Source: Streptomyces sp. MBT53
GTDB taxonomy: Bacteria; Actinomycetota; Actinomycetes; Streptomycetales; Streptomycetaceae
DNA length: 35,431 nucleotides
Direction: 5' to 3'
NCBI RefSeq assembly: GCF_016654115.1
Contig: NZ_JAEQAZ010000091.1
Span: forward strand, 1-35,431
The notes under the pieces were generated by a model. It ran no database searches. It was not told the DNA's origin and saw only the letters and a list, made by a program, of their open reading frames with translations. A program made the position numbers and the translations under genes. Below, one piece after another: positions 5,738-15,024 of this stretch. Numbering within the stretch: the stretch's first letter is position 1; each line of letters begins with the position of its first letter.

Positions 5738-7951
5738 ATGGCCCTGACAGTGGGCGAACTCGCCGCGACGATCACCGTCGACGACAGCGAGGCCGAGCAG
5801 GGCCTCGACAGCTTCCAAGCCCGATTGCGGGCCGCCCTCGCCCGCATCACCCAGCGCGCCCGCGCCGGCGGCGAGGACGCCGGCAACGCGCTCGGCGACG
5901 GCCTCGACGAAGCCGCCGGCGACGGCGCCGAACAGGCCGGCGACACCCTCACGGGCAAGCTCAAGGCGCTCGCCATGGGCGTCATCGGGGGCGCGCTCGG
6001 CGCCGCCCTCATGGCCGGACTGTCCGAGGCCATCGGCCAAGGGCAGGTCACGGCCAAGCTCGGCGCGCAGCTCGGCGCGACACCGGCCGAGGCGAAACGG
6101 TACGGCGAGGTCGCCGGCGAGTTGTTCTCGGACGCCGTCACGGAAGACTTTCAGGGCGCCGCCGAGGCGATCAGGGCGACCATGGGGTCCGGCCTGCTCC
6201 CGCCGGACGCGACGAACGCGCAGATCGAATCCATCTCGACAAAGGTCGCCGACCTCTCCAGCACCTTCGACCAAGACCTCGGCGGGGTCACGAACGCGGT
6301 CTCGCAGATGCTGCGGACCGGCCTCGCCTCGTCCGCCGACGAGGCGTTCGACGTCCTCACCAAGGGTTTCCAGTCGTCCGCGAATAAGGCGGACGACCTG
6401 GTCGACACCTTTAACGAATACGGGACGCAATTCCGTCAGGCCGGATTGGACGGCGCCACGGCCGTTGGCCTGATGAACCAGGCCATTCAGGCAGGCGCCC
6501 GGGATTCCGATATCGCCGCGGACGCCATCAAGGAATTCGGGCTCCGGGCCGTTAACGGCTCGGCGAGCACAGCGGCAGGTTTTCAGGCTCTCGGCCTGAA
6601 TGCCGACGACATGGCCGCCAAGTTCGGCAAGGGCGGCGCCTCGGCGACGGCCGCACTCGACACCACGCTCGACCGACTCCGGGCGATAAAGGACCCGATC
6701 AAGCAGTCGCAAGCGGCGACCGCACTTTTCGGCACTCAGGCCGAAGATCTCGGCAAAGCGCTTTATGCGATGGACCCGAGTACGGCCGCCAAGGGTCTCG
6801 GCGAGGTCGACGGAGCGGCCGACGCACTCGGCAACACTCTTCGCGCTAATGCCGGGGCGCAACTGACCGCTTTCAAGAATTCGATGCAGCAGAACCTTGT
6901 CGAATTCCTCGGCGCCAACGTCGTACCGGTCCTGACCACGTTCTTCGGATTCGTCGGCAAGCACCGCGCCGAGTTCACCCTCGCCGCCGTAGTCATCGGT
7001 GCGGCGTTCGCCGCGATCGGTGTCGCGGCGACGATCGCGGGCGCGGAGATGGCCGCCGCCTGGATCGCTGGCCTCGGCCCGGTCGGTTGGGTCGGAATGG
7101 CCATTGCCGCCCTGGTCGTGCTGGTCATCACGTACTGGGACGAGATCAAGGGGTGGACGCTCGCTGTCTGGGACTGGATCGTCGGGAAACTGATCTGGGC
7201 CAAGGACATGATGGTTCAGGCGTTCATGAACTTCACCCTGATCGGCCTGTTGATCAGTCATTGGTCCTCGATCCGGGATACCGCCGTGTCGTGGTGGAAC
7301 GGGATCGTTGGCTGGCTCAAGGGAGTTCCCGGGCGCCTCTATAACCTGTTCCTTAACTGGACTCTGCTCGGTCTGTTCGTCAAGAACTGGACCGCGATCA
7401 AAAACGCGACCGTCGGCAAGGCGACCGAAATGGTCGACTGGATTCGCGGACTCCCGGGGCGGCTCTCATCCGCACTCGGAAACAACCTGTCCGGACTGCT
7501 GGTCGGCAAAGGCAAGAACATCGTTCAGGGCCTGTGGAACGGCATCCTTTCCATGGGCGGCTGGCTCAGAAACAAGATCACCGGTTGGGCCAAGGAAGTC
7601 ATTCCGGGGCCGGTCGCGAAGGCACTCGGCATTGCGTCGCCGTCCAAGGTCATGGCGCGTGAGGTCGGCCGGTGGATTCCCGCCGGCGTCGTCGACGGCA
7701 TCGAATCCGGCTCCGGCGCGGTCGACCGGGCCATGTCCAATCTCGTGTCCGTGCCCACAGCCGGACAGGCCACCGCGGCGAACGTCGCCGCACAGACCGT
7801 AAGTGCCACGAGCGGCGGGGGCACACAGCCGGTCGTCACGTTCACCTCGGACGGCAGCAGGGTCGGCGACTTCCTGCTCGCGGTGTTCCGGGACGCGGTC
7901 AACGTCCGTGGCGGCAACGTCCAATTCGCCGTCACTGGAAGGGGTGCGTAA
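5738..7951 (+). CDS. Tail tape measure protein
   Basis: 737 aa; GAGGAGG about 11 nt before ATG. The N-terminal ~90 residues are a helical region rich in charged and Ala residues. Residues ~95-390 are the TP901-like core (GLASSADEAFDVLTKGF, LVDTFNEYGTQFRQAG, LALFGTQAEDLGKALYAMDP-type segments). A long hydrophobic block follows at ~425-480 (AAVVIGAAFAAIGVAATIAG, MAIAALVVLVITYWDEIK). Trp-rich repeats of the form W..I...V.WWNGIVGWLKG lie at ~480-640, with a C-terminal IPGPVAKALGIASPSKVM motif common to actinophage tape measures. Length sets tail length, and 737 aa predicts a fairly short tail. It is co-transcribed with the chaperones. Confidence 0.9.
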   Translation: MALTVGELAATITVDDSEAEQGLDSFQARLRAALARITQRARAGGEDAGNALGDGLDEAAGDGAEQAGDTLTGKLKALAMGVIGGALGAALMAGLSEAIGQGQVTAKLGAQLGATPAEAKRYGEVAGELFSDAVTEDFQGAAEAIRATMGSGLLPPDATNAQIESISTKVADLSSTFDQDLGGVTNAVSQMLRTGLASSADEAFDVLTKGFQSSANKADDLVDTFNEYGTQFRQAGLDGATAVGLMNQAIQAGARDSDIAADAIKEFGLRAVNGSASTAAGFQALGLNADDMAAKFGKGGASATAALDTTLDRLRAIKDPIKQSQAATALFGTQAEDLGKALYAMDPSTAAKGLGEVDGAADALGNTLRANAGAQLTAFKNSMQQNLVEFLGANVVPVLTTFFGFVGKHRAEFTLAAVVIGAAFAAIGVAATIAGAEMAAAWIAGLGPVGWVGMAIAALVVLVITYWDEIKGWTLAVWDWIVGKLIWAKDMMVQAFMNFTLIGLLISHWSSIRDTAVSWWNGIVGWLKGVPGRLYNLFLNWTLLGLFVKNWTAIKNATVGKATEMVDWIRGLPGRLSSALGNNLSGLLVGKGKNIVQGLWNGILSMGGWLRNKITGWAKEVIPGPVAKALGIASPSKVMAREVGRWIPAGVVDGIESGSGAVDRAMSNLVSVPTAGQATAANVAAQTVSATSGGGTQPVVTFTSDGSRVGDFLLAVFRDAVNVRGGNVQFAVTGRGA

Positions 7952-7953
7952 CC

Positions 7954-10900
7954 GTGGCATTCCCCGACCAGCCGCTCGGCCTCAAGGGCGAGTTGCGCAT
8001 GGGTTCCGCGTGGCAGGACATCACCGGCGACCTGTACACGCGTGACCCGATCACCCACGCGCGAGGGCGCCCGTACAAGTCGAACGCCGCCGATCCCGCC
8101 GCGTGCGCGGCCGCCCTCCGCAACCTCGAGGGCACGTACACCCCCCGCAATCCCGAGGGCCGCTACTACGGGCTGTTCAACCGCAACACCCCTTTCCGCT
8201 ACACCCTGCCCGGCGGGCCGCTCCACCTGGAAATGCCCGGCACTCCCGACCGCGCCACCACCCCCGATGTAGCGGCCCTCGACATCACCGGGGACCTCGA
8301 TATCCGGTGGGAGGGAGAGACGAACTGGTTCTCCTCCGCCACTCAGTTCCTGATCGGCAAGTGGGGCGCGGCAGGTAACCGCTCGTTCTATCTGCTCGTG
8401 CGAGCAGGGGTGTTGTACCTGAACACCACCAGCGGCGGGACGACTGTCGACGGGGGCGGGTTCGCCGCCCTCCCCGCCGCCCTGCCGCGCCACGCCGCAG
8501 TACGAGGCACGCTCGACGTCGACAACGGGGCCGGCGGGTTCACCGTGCGCCTGTACTGGGCACCGACCCTCGCCGGCCCGTGGACGCAGTTCAGCGGCGA
8601 CCTGACCAGTTCGGCCCCGGTCTCCATCTTCAGCGGCACGGCGCCGTTGTCGATCGCTCCCGAGCAGACCGACGTCACCCCGCCGCGCCGCGCGGTCACC
8701 GGCACGGTCTACCGGGCCGAGGTCCGCAGCGGCATCGACGGCACGATCGTCGCCTCGCCCGACTTCACCGCGCAGCCGATCGGCACCACCTCGTTCACGG
8801 ACTCGGCCGGCCGCGCGTGGACGCTCGCCGCGGGCTCGGCGGTCACGGATCGCATCGTGCGGTTCGAGGGCGAGGTGCCCGAGTGGCCGCCGAAGTGGTC
8901 CACCTCGGAAAAGGACGCGTGGACGCCGATCACGGCCGCGGGCATCCTGCGCCGCCTCGGCCAGGGCGCAAAGCCCCTCGCGTCCGCGCTGCGCCGCCGC
9001 ATCCCCTCCTACAAACCGCTCGCGTACTGGCCGATGGAGGAGGGCGCGAGTTCGGCTCAGGCGTCCTCGCCGATCGCCGGCGTGGGCCCGCTGCGCCTGT
9101 CCAACGTGACGTGGGCGCAGGCCAACACCCTTGCCTCGTCCGCCCCCTTGCCGGTCCTCGCGTCCAACGCGGGGCAGTTGTCGGCGATGATGGGGCGCGT
9201 TCCGGCGCCGAGCACCGCGCTTACGTCGTGGTCGGTGCAGTGGATGTACCGGCTTGACACGCTGCCCACCACACGGTGGACGTTCATGCGCGTCCTGAGC
9301 ACCGGCGGCACCGTTCGCGAGTGGTTGATCCAGTTCGGTTCGACGACCAACGGGATCAGTAGCCGGATCATCGCCAAGGACGACGAGGGCAACACCCTGT
9401 CCACGCAGGACATCGCCACGGGCGCGGACATCTTCAACCGGTGGCAGCGCGTCAACTTCACCGTCGCCCAGCAGGGCGCCAACGTGAAGTTCGGCATCGT
9501 GTGGACCGACGTCGGCGGCGACCCCGGCGGCGTCTACTTCACCCTCGCCGGCACCATCGGCCGGCCGACCGCCGTCGCCTCCCCCGCCGACGGCTACGCC
9601 TCGGCCCTCAACGGTCTCGCCCTCGGTCACCTCTCGGTCTGGCCCACGGACTCAACAGCCGCCTACGTCAACGCGGTTGACGCGTGGTCCGAGGAGAGGG
9701 CTGGCGCTCGAATGCGCCGCCTGGCCCAAGAGGAAGGCGTGTTGCTCACCATCGTGGGGGACCCGGACGACACGGTGCCCGTGGGGGCGCAGAGTCCCGC
9801 TCCGCTGCTCGACCTGCTGCGCGAGTGCGCCGAGGCCGACGGCGGGATCTTCGGCGAGACGATGGCCGGACGCGAACTGATGTACCGCACCCGCGCCGCC
9901 CTCTACAACCAACAGCCGGCCCTTGTCCTCGACTACGCGGCCGGCCATCTTGCGCCGCCGTTCGAGCCGGTCGAGGACGACACGGTGCGCAACGAGTGGG
10001 CCGTGCAGCGGAAGGGCGGCTCGACCGGTACCGCGGTCCTCGACGACGGCCCGCTGTCCGTACAGGACCCGCCGGACGGTATTGGCCTGGTCGACGACTC
10101 CAAGACGCTGAACCTGGCCACAGACGAGCAGACCCACCCGGTCGCGAACTGGCTTCTCCACCTCTCCACATGGGACGAGAACCGCTACCCGTCGGTCACC
10201 CTGCTGTTGCACAAGTTCCCCGAACTCATCCCCGCGGTTCTCGCGCTCAGCGAGGGCGCCAAGATCCGCATCATCAACCTGCCCAAGCGGTTCACCGGCT
10301 CCGGCGTCGTCGAGCTGCTGGTCGACGGCTGGACGGAAACCGTCCTCCCCCGCACATGGACCATCACGTTCACCTGCTCGCCCGCCGGCCCCTGGTCGGT
10401 GGGCATGGTCGACGAGATCCCGCTCAGGTGGTGCGACACCAGCGGCGCCCAGCTCGCCACCGCGGCGACCGACACCGCCGCCACGGTGAACGTGCTCACC
10501 ACCGCCGGCCAGATCTGGACGAGCAACCCCTACGACTACCCATGGGACGTGCGGGTCGGAGGGGAGGTGATAACCGTCGCCGCGCCGGGCCGGCTGCTGA
10601 ACACCAACCCGTTCTTCACCACCGACGCAAGCGGCTGGAGCGGGCAGGCCGCCACCGTCGGCCGCTCGACCGCGGTCCTGCACCCGCAGGCCGCCGGCTC
10701 TCTGCTGATCACCCCGGACGGGGTCGGCACGTCCGGCGGCGCGGTCGCCGCCCGCAGCGACGTGGGCGCGGTCGTGCCGGGCGCGACCTACGTTGCCTCG
10801 ATGTGGGTGTACTCCCCGAAGGGGTGGAGCGATCTACGGCCGGTCATCGACTGGTACGACGCCACAAACACCTTTCTCAGTACGGGACTTGGGAGCGCGG

Positions 10901-11775
10901 TCGCCGTGCCCGCCGGGCAATGGACTTTCGTGCAGCAGTCGTTGACGGCTCCCGCCAACGCCTCGCGGGCGAGCATCCGCGCCCGCCACGGAGCAACCCC
11001 GGCCGCCGGCGACGTCTGGTACGTGTGGGGCGTCCGCCTCACCCAGCCCAAGGCGTCATGGCTGCTCGACAGCTTCGGCCGTACCGTCACGGGGAGTTGG
11101 GGCGTGTCCGACTCGGGCCCGTCCTGGTCCACCGTCGGCGGCGGCTCGACATCTGACTACTCCGTCGGCTCCGGCTACGGGGTGCACACCCTGTCGACGA
11201 CCGAGACCTCGCGACGTACCACAGTCACCGCGGTACACGCCGACTTCGACGTCTACGCCGATGTCACCAGCTCGGCACTGGCCACGGGTGACAGCCTGTA
11301 CGGCGCGGTCACGGCCCGGATGCTGGACTCCTCGAACATGTACATGGTCCGGGTGCAGTTCAGCACGACCAACACAGTCGTGCTGTCCCTGCGCAAGGTC
11401 GTCGCCGACGTGACCACGGAACTCGGTACCTACACCGTGCCGATCACGCACGTGGCGGGCCAGTTCGTCAGGGTGCGGTTCCAGGGGCGCGGGACGACGC
11501 TCCGCGTTAAGGGGTGGCTCGCGTCGGGCGCGGAGCCGAGCGACTGGCGTATCGAGGTCACCGACACGGCACTGACCGCGGCGGGCCAGATCGGTACCCG
11601 CTCGATCCGGACCGCCAGCAACACCAACGCGGCCACCGTGCAGATCCGCTACGACAACGTCGACGTGATCAACCCGCAGGTGTTCACGGTCGTCCGCAGC
11701 CGCAACAACATCGTCAAGGCGCAGGCCGCGGGCGCCGACGTGCGGCTCGCGTATCCCGCCATCGTCGCCCTGTAA
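7954..11775 (+). CDS. Large minor tail / tail-tip protein
   Basis: 1273 aa, GTG start 2 bp after the tape-measure stop. The N-terminus is a Dit/baseplate-like module (LKGELRMGSAWQDITGDLYTRDPI, then CAAALRNLEGTYTPRNP and YYGLFNRNTPFRYTLP), which is standard for Streptomyces phage tail-tip proteins. Residues ~360-570 look like a LamG/concanavalin-type beta domain (SYKPLAYWPMEEG, SWSVQWMYRLDTLPTTRWTFM). A middle segment (LDLLRECAEADGGIFGE) resembles baseplate hub proteins. C-terminal carbohydrate-binding-like domains (NTNPFFTTDASGWSG; LDSFGRTVTGSWGVSDSG) probably contact the cell surface. Protein order fits a fused Dit-Tal-receptor-binding protein. Confidence 0.82.
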   Translation: MAFPDQPLGLKGELRMGSAWQDITGDLYTRDPITHARGRPYKSNAADPAACAAALRNLEGTYTPRNPEGRYYGLFNRNTPFRYTLPGGPLHLEMPGTPDRATTPDVAALDITGDLDIRWEGETNWFSSATQFLIGKWGAAGNRSFYLLVRAGVLYLNTTSGGTTVDGGGFAALPAALPRHAAVRGTLDVDNGAGGFTVRLYWAPTLAGPWTQFSGDLTSSAPVSIFSGTAPLSIAPEQTDVTPPRRAVTGTVYRAEVRSGIDGTIVASPDFTAQPIGTTSFTDSAGRAWTLAAGSAVTDRIVRFEGEVPEWPPKWSTSEKDAWTPITAAGILRRLGQGAKPLASALRRRIPSYKPLAYWPMEEGASSAQASSPIAGVGPLRLSNVTWAQANTLASSAPLPVLASNAGQLSAMMGRVPAPSTALTSWSVQWMYRLDTLPTTRWTFMRVLSTGGTVREWLIQFGSTTNGISSRIIAKDDEGNTLSTQDIATGADIFNRWQRVNFTVAQQGANVKFGIVWTDVGGDPGGVYFTLAGTIGRPTAVASPADGYASALNGLALGHLSVWPTDSTAAYVNAVDAWSEERAGARMRRLAQEEGVLLTIVGDPDDTVPVGAQSPAPLLDLLRECAEADGGIFGETMAGRELMYRTRAALYNQQPALVLDYAAGHLAPPFEPVEDDTVRNEWAVQRKGGSTGTAVLDDGPLSVQDPPDGIGLVDDSKTLNLATDEQTHPVANWLLHLSTWDENRYPSVTLLLHKFPELIPAVLALSEGAKIRIINLPKRFTGSGVVELLVDGWTETVLPRTWTITFTCSPAGPWSVGMVDEIPLRWCDTSGAQLATAATDTAATVNVLTTAGQIWTSNPYDYPWDVRVGGEVITVAAPGRLLNTNPFFTTDASGWSGQAATVGRSTAVLHPQAAGSLLITPDGVGTSGGAVAARSDVGAVVPGATYVASMWVYSPKGWSDLRPVIDWYDATNTFLSTGLGSAVAVPAGQWTFVQQSLTAPANASRASIRARHGATPAAGDVWYVWGVRLTQPKASWLLDSFGRTVTGSWGVSDSGPSWSTVGGGSTSDYSVGSGYGVHTLSTTETSRRTTVTAVHADFDVYADVTSSALATGDSLYGAVTARMLDSSNMYMVRVQFSTTNTVVLSLRKVVADVTTELGTYTVPITHVAGQFVRVRFQGRGTTLRVKGWLASGAEPSDWRIEVTDTALTAAGQIGTRSIRTASNTNAATVQIRYDNVDVINPQVFTVVRSRNNIVKAQAAGADVRLAYPAIVAL

Positions 11776-11790
11776 GGAGGCTTCTCCCTC

Positions 11791-12216
11791 GTGACCCTGT
11801 GGCAACCCGGTATGCGGATCACCGACGACCGGCTCAACGACGGCCCGCCAACTCTCACCACCGCAACGGGACTTGTGGCCGCGGCCGGGTTCACGGTCAG
11901 CGACTTCCGCGGCTACCGGACCGGTCACAACGTCGAGTTGAACATGTACCTGTTCCGCTCCGGGGCGACGATCGCCGTCTCGGGCGCCGGCAACCTCGCC
12001 GACACAGCGTGCTGCACTATCCCGTCCGGGTGGCGGCCCACCAGCGGCACCATCAACGGGAACTGGGACGACGGCACCGCCGAGGGCGGGTTCGTCATCG
12101 GCACCGACGGCATCTGCACCCTGCGCACCACCAACGGCGAACCCATCGTCGGCGAGGCCACCACCGCCGGCAGCGGCCGGAACTTGCGCCTACACATCAC
12201 CTTCATTCAGGACTAA
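11791..12216 (+). CDS. Minor tail / tail-fibre protein
   Basis: 141 aa, GTG start with AAGGAGG about 11 nt upstream, overlapping the end of the preceding gene region. The opening LWQPGMRITDDRLNDG is a frequent N-terminus of small actinophage tail-fibre subunits. The remainder is beta-rich (GFTVSDFRGYRTGHNVELNMYLF, GFVIGTDGICTLRTTNG, LRLHITFI), as in trimeric fibre-tip heads. It closes the tail module; the next gene belongs to an accessory cassette. Receptor binding is inferred from position. Confidence 0.72.
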   Translation: MTLWQPGMRITDDRLNDGPPTLTTATGLVAAAGFTVSDFRGYRTGHNVELNMYLFRSGATIAVSGAGNLADTACCTIPSGWRPTSGTINGNWDDGTAEGGFVIGTDGICTLRTTNGEPIVGEATTAGSGRNLRLHITFIQD

Positions 12217-12251
12217 GTGTTCTGATCTCAGCACATTGGTTACGAAGAACT

Positions 12252-12281
12252 ACTTCTCAGCCGCACGATTACCCCTAGCCT
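12252..12281 (+). promoter_or_regulatory. Possible leaderless promoter of the moron cassette
   Basis: A TANNNT-type -10 (TAGCCT, 12276-12281) lies 6 nt before the ATG at 12288, the geometry of Streptomyces leaderless transcripts. No ribosome-binding site precedes the ATG. The -35 region (around 12252-12258, ACTTCTC) is weak, so the call is tentative. Confidence 0.35.
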
Positions 12282-12287
12282 CGAACC

Positions 12288-12851
12288 ATGGATTGGTTCA
12301 TGGCGGCGGCGCTTGGAGCAGCTGGCGGCGCCTCGATGGAGGCGCTCGACTTCATCAGAGCTGTCAAGTGGCACCATCAGATGCCGTGGAACGTCCAATC
12401 CGACACCATCGATCCACCTCAGCGCAGAGCGGACGTGCGACCCGGCGAAGAGAACCTGCCCGCACCCGGTTGGAAGGCGTACTGGCTCGCCGCAGTGCTG
12501 CGGCTGTTCGTCAGCGGAACGCTAACCGGTGCCGTGGCAGCCACTTATCCGCAGAGCACGAATCCCCTGGTGGCGTTCGTCATCGGCCTGGGTGCTCTGT
12601 CGGCTGTCCAACAGGCCACCACGTTGGCACCACTTATGGTCAAGAGCGCAAGTCGGGCCGCTCTGGGCGGTGTAGTGGACGAGGCACAGCACCAAACACA
12701 GACCCTCCTGCAAGGCAACCCGCAGCCTGATCCTGGACTATCGAATATTTCGCTGTCAGGCCCCGCGGGCAGTGCTACAGCAGGACAACTACAGCCTGAC
12801 ACGAGCGTTGTCGCACAGCAGGGTCCGACAAGCGAAGGTGGTGCGGCGTGA
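12288..12851 (+). CDS. Accessory membrane protein (moron cassette gene 1)
   Basis: 187 aa, ATG without a Shine-Dalgarno sequence (probably leaderless). Two clear hydrophobic helices lie at about residues 64-86 (AYWLAAVLRLFVSGTLTGAV) and 93-115 (PLVAFVIGLGALSAVQQATT), with a weaker Ala/Gly-rich helix at 3-20. The loop at 30-62 is polar (QRRADVRPGEENLPAP), and a ~70-residue Gln/Ser/Pro-rich, probably disordered C-terminal tail follows. Its stop overlaps the next start by 4 bp (GTGA), so the two proteins are coupled. It is not a recognised tail or lysis protein. Position between tail and endolysin genes, and the terminator after gene 2, mark it as an accessory gene. A membrane-exclusion or defence role is inference. 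Confidence 0.72.
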   Translation: MDWFMAAALGAAGGASMEALDFIRAVKWHHQMPWNVQSDTIDPPQRRADVRPGEENLPAPGWKAYWLAAVLRLFVSGTLTGAVAATYPQSTNPLVAFVIGLGALSAVQQATTLAPLMVKSASRAALGGVVDEAQHQTQTLLQGNPQPDPGLSNISLSGPAGSATAGQLQPDTSVVAQQGPTSEGGAA

Positions 12852-13993
12852 CCATTACCGCCGAGTCCTTCACCGGCCGCGTCCTCGCTGTGTTTTCACG
12901 CCGGTCTCCAGGCTTCCGGCCTCCCCTGAAGACGTCCGGCCTGCTGCACGCACCGGATAGTTCGGCTACGACTCATCCGGCTCCAGACCCGGATGTTCCT
13001 AGTGCTCGCAAGACTCCCCAGGTCGCTTCAACACAGGACTACATGGGGCCGGGTCTGGCTGACGCAACAAGAACCTGGAAGTCCGCACCTCCAAGGGAGC
13101 GGCTTGAGCACCGTAGCGCCCTTCTGTCAGTCGCAGCCGCCCTGGAAAGGGCAGCTGAAACCCTCGCCCGCGATCGCGACTTCGCTCTATCTCTCTACCG
13201 CGAAATCGGCCTAGCCCGCGATCGCGCCCTCGCCGTCGACCCCGACGACGACCTCAACCGCGCCAGCATTCGCATCCGCTCCATCGCACTTAGCCTGGCT
13301 GGCCTGCGCGCCCTTGGCCGGAACCTCGACCTCGACCTCGACCTCATCCCCATCGTCAGCCTCGACCGGCGCCTCAGCCGTGATCGCATTTACGCCGCCG
13401 ACCTCGCTCTCGACCTCGACCTCGTCGGAACACGCGTCCTCAAGCCCTACCGCGCCGTCCGCAACCGCGCTCACGTCCTCAACCGCGTTCTTACCACTCG
13501 CGCCCTCAATCGGATCCGCGACAGTGACATCGCCAATTACCGCTTCATCGACTTTGTCCTCACCTTCAACCACGACTTGAGCCGCGCCCTCGATCTCGCC
13601 ATCAGCATCGGCCGCGCTCTCGATCAATTCCGCCACAACCGCAAGCAGGGCTTCGCCCACCGCCATGTCCACGAGCTCGCCCGAGTCCATGAACTCGTCG
13701 GTGAGCTCGCCCGCGACGACCTGTACAACACCGCCGAACTCATCGGCGCTCAGCGCAACCTAACCGACGCGGCAAACAACTTCGCTGGCTCGGACCTAAC
13801 TGCTGTGGACCTTGATGGAGTCAACCTCGCCGGCATCTGCTGGGACAGCAGTACACGGTGGCCCACCCCAGAGTGGGCAGCTCGCATACACAGGGCATCC
13901 GTAGAAGACCCTCCTGGATCCGGGTACTTCATCGTCCTTCCTGAAGAAGGCCGCAATTTCGCTGATCGCGGTTCGCTATCACCAATTCTGTAA
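12848..13993 (+). CDS. Helical-repeat protein with pentapeptide-like C-terminus (moron cassette gene 2)
   Basis: 381 aa, GTG start overlapping the upstream gene by 4 bp. Residues 1-85 are Ser/Pro-rich. Residues ~88-300 are one long helical array made of Arg/Asp/Leu/Ala repeats (RDRDFALSLYREIGLARDRAL; NLDLDLDLIPIVSLDRRLSRD; ALDLAISIGRALDQF). Residues 309-337 (NNFAGSDLTAVDLDGVNLAG then CWDSSTRWP) resemble the pentapeptide-repeat cap that ends many uncharacterised Streptomyces helical proteins, some attached to NTPase/effector domains. No enzymatic motif is visible. The low-complexity DNA (repeated CTCGAC) makes frames on both strands look open; the overlap, the codon bias and the C-terminal motif choose this one. 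Function unknown; a partner of the membrane protein is the simplest reading. Confidence 0.72.
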   Translation: MTITAESFTGRVLAVFSRRSPGFRPPLKTSGLLHAPDSSATTHPAPDPDVPSARKTPQVASTQDYMGPGLADATRTWKSAPPRERLEHRSALLSVAAALERAAETLARDRDFALSLYREIGLARDRALAVDPDDDLNRASIRIRSIALSLAGLRALGRNLDLDLDLIPIVSLDRRLSRDRIYAADLALDLDLVGTRVLKPYRAVRNRAHVLNRVLTTRALNRIRDSDIANYRFIDFVLTFNHDLSRALDLAISIGRALDQFRHNRKQGFAHRHVHELARVHELVGELARDDLYNTAELIGAQRNLTDAANNFAGSDLTAVDLDGVNLAGICWDSSTRWPTPEWAARIHRASVEDPPGSGYFIVLPEEGRNFADRGSLSPIL

Positions 13994-14031
13994 TCCAAAA
14001 CATCTAGACCCGCCTCAACCGCACATTCCGC

Positions 14032-14063
14032 AACGCCCGAGCGCACCGCGCCGGGCGTTTTTT
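14032..14063 (+). terminator. Rho-independent terminator of the moron cassette
   Basis: An 8-bp stem (AACGCCCG 14032-14039 with CGGGCGTT 14052-14059) followed by a run of T's to 14063. It sits 39 bp after the cassette's last stop and just before the endolysin RBS, isolating the cassette from the lysis genes. Confidence 0.75.
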
Positions 14064-14084
14064 CATGCCCAGGAGGCATCCCAT

Positions 14085-14999
14085 ATGACCAGCACCTCGC
14101 GCGGCCTCGACGTGTCCGCGTACCAGTCCGCACAGAACTGGACCGCGCTCAAGGCCGACGGCCTCACCTTCGCGTTCGCCAAGGCGAGCGAGGGTCAGAA
14201 GAGTCACGACCCCAAGTTCGCGACGCACATCAAGGGAATCAAGGGCGCCGGCCTGGTCGCGGGCGCGTACCACTTCGCGTGGCCGAACCAGTCCGCCGCC
14301 GCCGAGGCCGCGAACTACGTCGCCGCCGTGAAGCCGTACGCCGGCTCCGGCTTCCTGCACTGGCTCGACCTGGAGCGCTACAGCGACGGCCGAAACTACA
14401 AGGGACGGTCGGCCGCGCAGATCAAGGCGTACGCCACCGCGTGGATCGCCGCGGTGAAGAAGGCGTTCCCCGGGCAGGTCGTCGGCATCTACACGTCCGC
14501 CTCGGACATCACCGCCGGACACGTCCCCTCGGGCGTTCCCCTGTGGTACCCCGCTTACCCGTGGGGCGCCGCGACCTACGCCCGCGCCGAGGCCGCAGCG
14601 CGCCCCAAGCCGAGCGGTCGCACCGTGATGATCTGGCAGTTCACGTCTACCCCGCTCGACCGGAACCTCGCCTACATGTCCCCCTCCGCGCTCCGCGAGT
14701 GGGCCAAGGGCGACATCAACGACGACGAGCCGAAGACGTACACCCCGCCGAAGTTCCCGACCGGCCTCGCCCCGAACAAGGCCAAGCCGTCCGCCGTGAC
14801 GCTTCAGCGCGCGCTCAAGGCCACCGGCTACATGTCCAAGTCCGTTGCCGAGTCGCCGAATTACGGGCCCAAGACGCAGGCCGGCGTGATCGCGTTCCAC
14901 AACGCGCACCCGCAGTACCGCGCCGCGGCCAAGAAGTCCGACCCGGCCATCGGCCCGAAGGGTTGGGCCGCCCTGTTCCGCCTCGCCTACGGCAAGTAA
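14085..14999 (+). CDS. Endolysin, GH25 lysozyme with C-terminal binding domain
   Basis: 304 aa, RBS AGGAGG 9 nt before ATG. Residues 5-205 form a GH25 (Chalaropsis-type) muramidase: GLDVSAYQ with catalytic-site Asp9, TFAFAKASEG, AGAYHFAWP, and WLDLE with Asp95/Glu97, then GIYTS and IWQFTS. Residues ~215-304 (AVTLQRALKATGYM, NYGPKTQAGVIAFHNAHP, GPKGWAALFRL) look like a peptidoglycan-binding repeat. No signal peptide is present, so release needs the downstream holin. It cleaves the MurNAc-GlcNAc bond of the wall at lysis. Confidence 0.93.
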   Translation: MTSTSRGLDVSAYQSAQNWTALKADGLTFAFAKASEGQKSHDPKFATHIKGIKGAGLVAGAYHFAWPNQSAAAEAANYVAAVKPYAGSGFLHWLDLERYSDGRNYKGRSAAQIKAYATAWIAAVKKAFPGQVVGIYTSASDITAGHVPSGVPLWYPAYPWGAATYARAEAAARPKPSGRTVMIWQFTSTPLDRNLAYMSPSALREWAKGDINDDEPKTYTPPKFPTGLAPNKAKPSAVTLQRALKATGYMSKSVAESPNYGPKTQAGVIAFHNAHPQYRAAAKKSDPAIGPKGWAALFRLAYGK

Positions 15000-15024
15000 T
15001 CACTTCCTGCACGAGCCCTACCGC

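Noticed and set aside
5534..7261. Long minus-strand open frame opposite the tape measure gene
   Set aside because: Composition mirrors the plus-strand codon bias; no motif or start signal.
7525..9630. 701-codon minus-strand frame opposite the tail genes
   Set aside because: Shadow of the minor tail gene; low-complexity Arg/Gly protein.
13320..13440. CRISPR-like repeats (CTCGACCTCGAC)
   Set aside because: Short, in-frame coding repeats with no spacers of constant length.
13211..13690. Asp/Glu/Val-rich minus-strand frame inside the helical-repeat gene
   Set aside because: Arises from CTCGAC repeats; the plus frame has the coupled start and a recognisable C-terminal motif.
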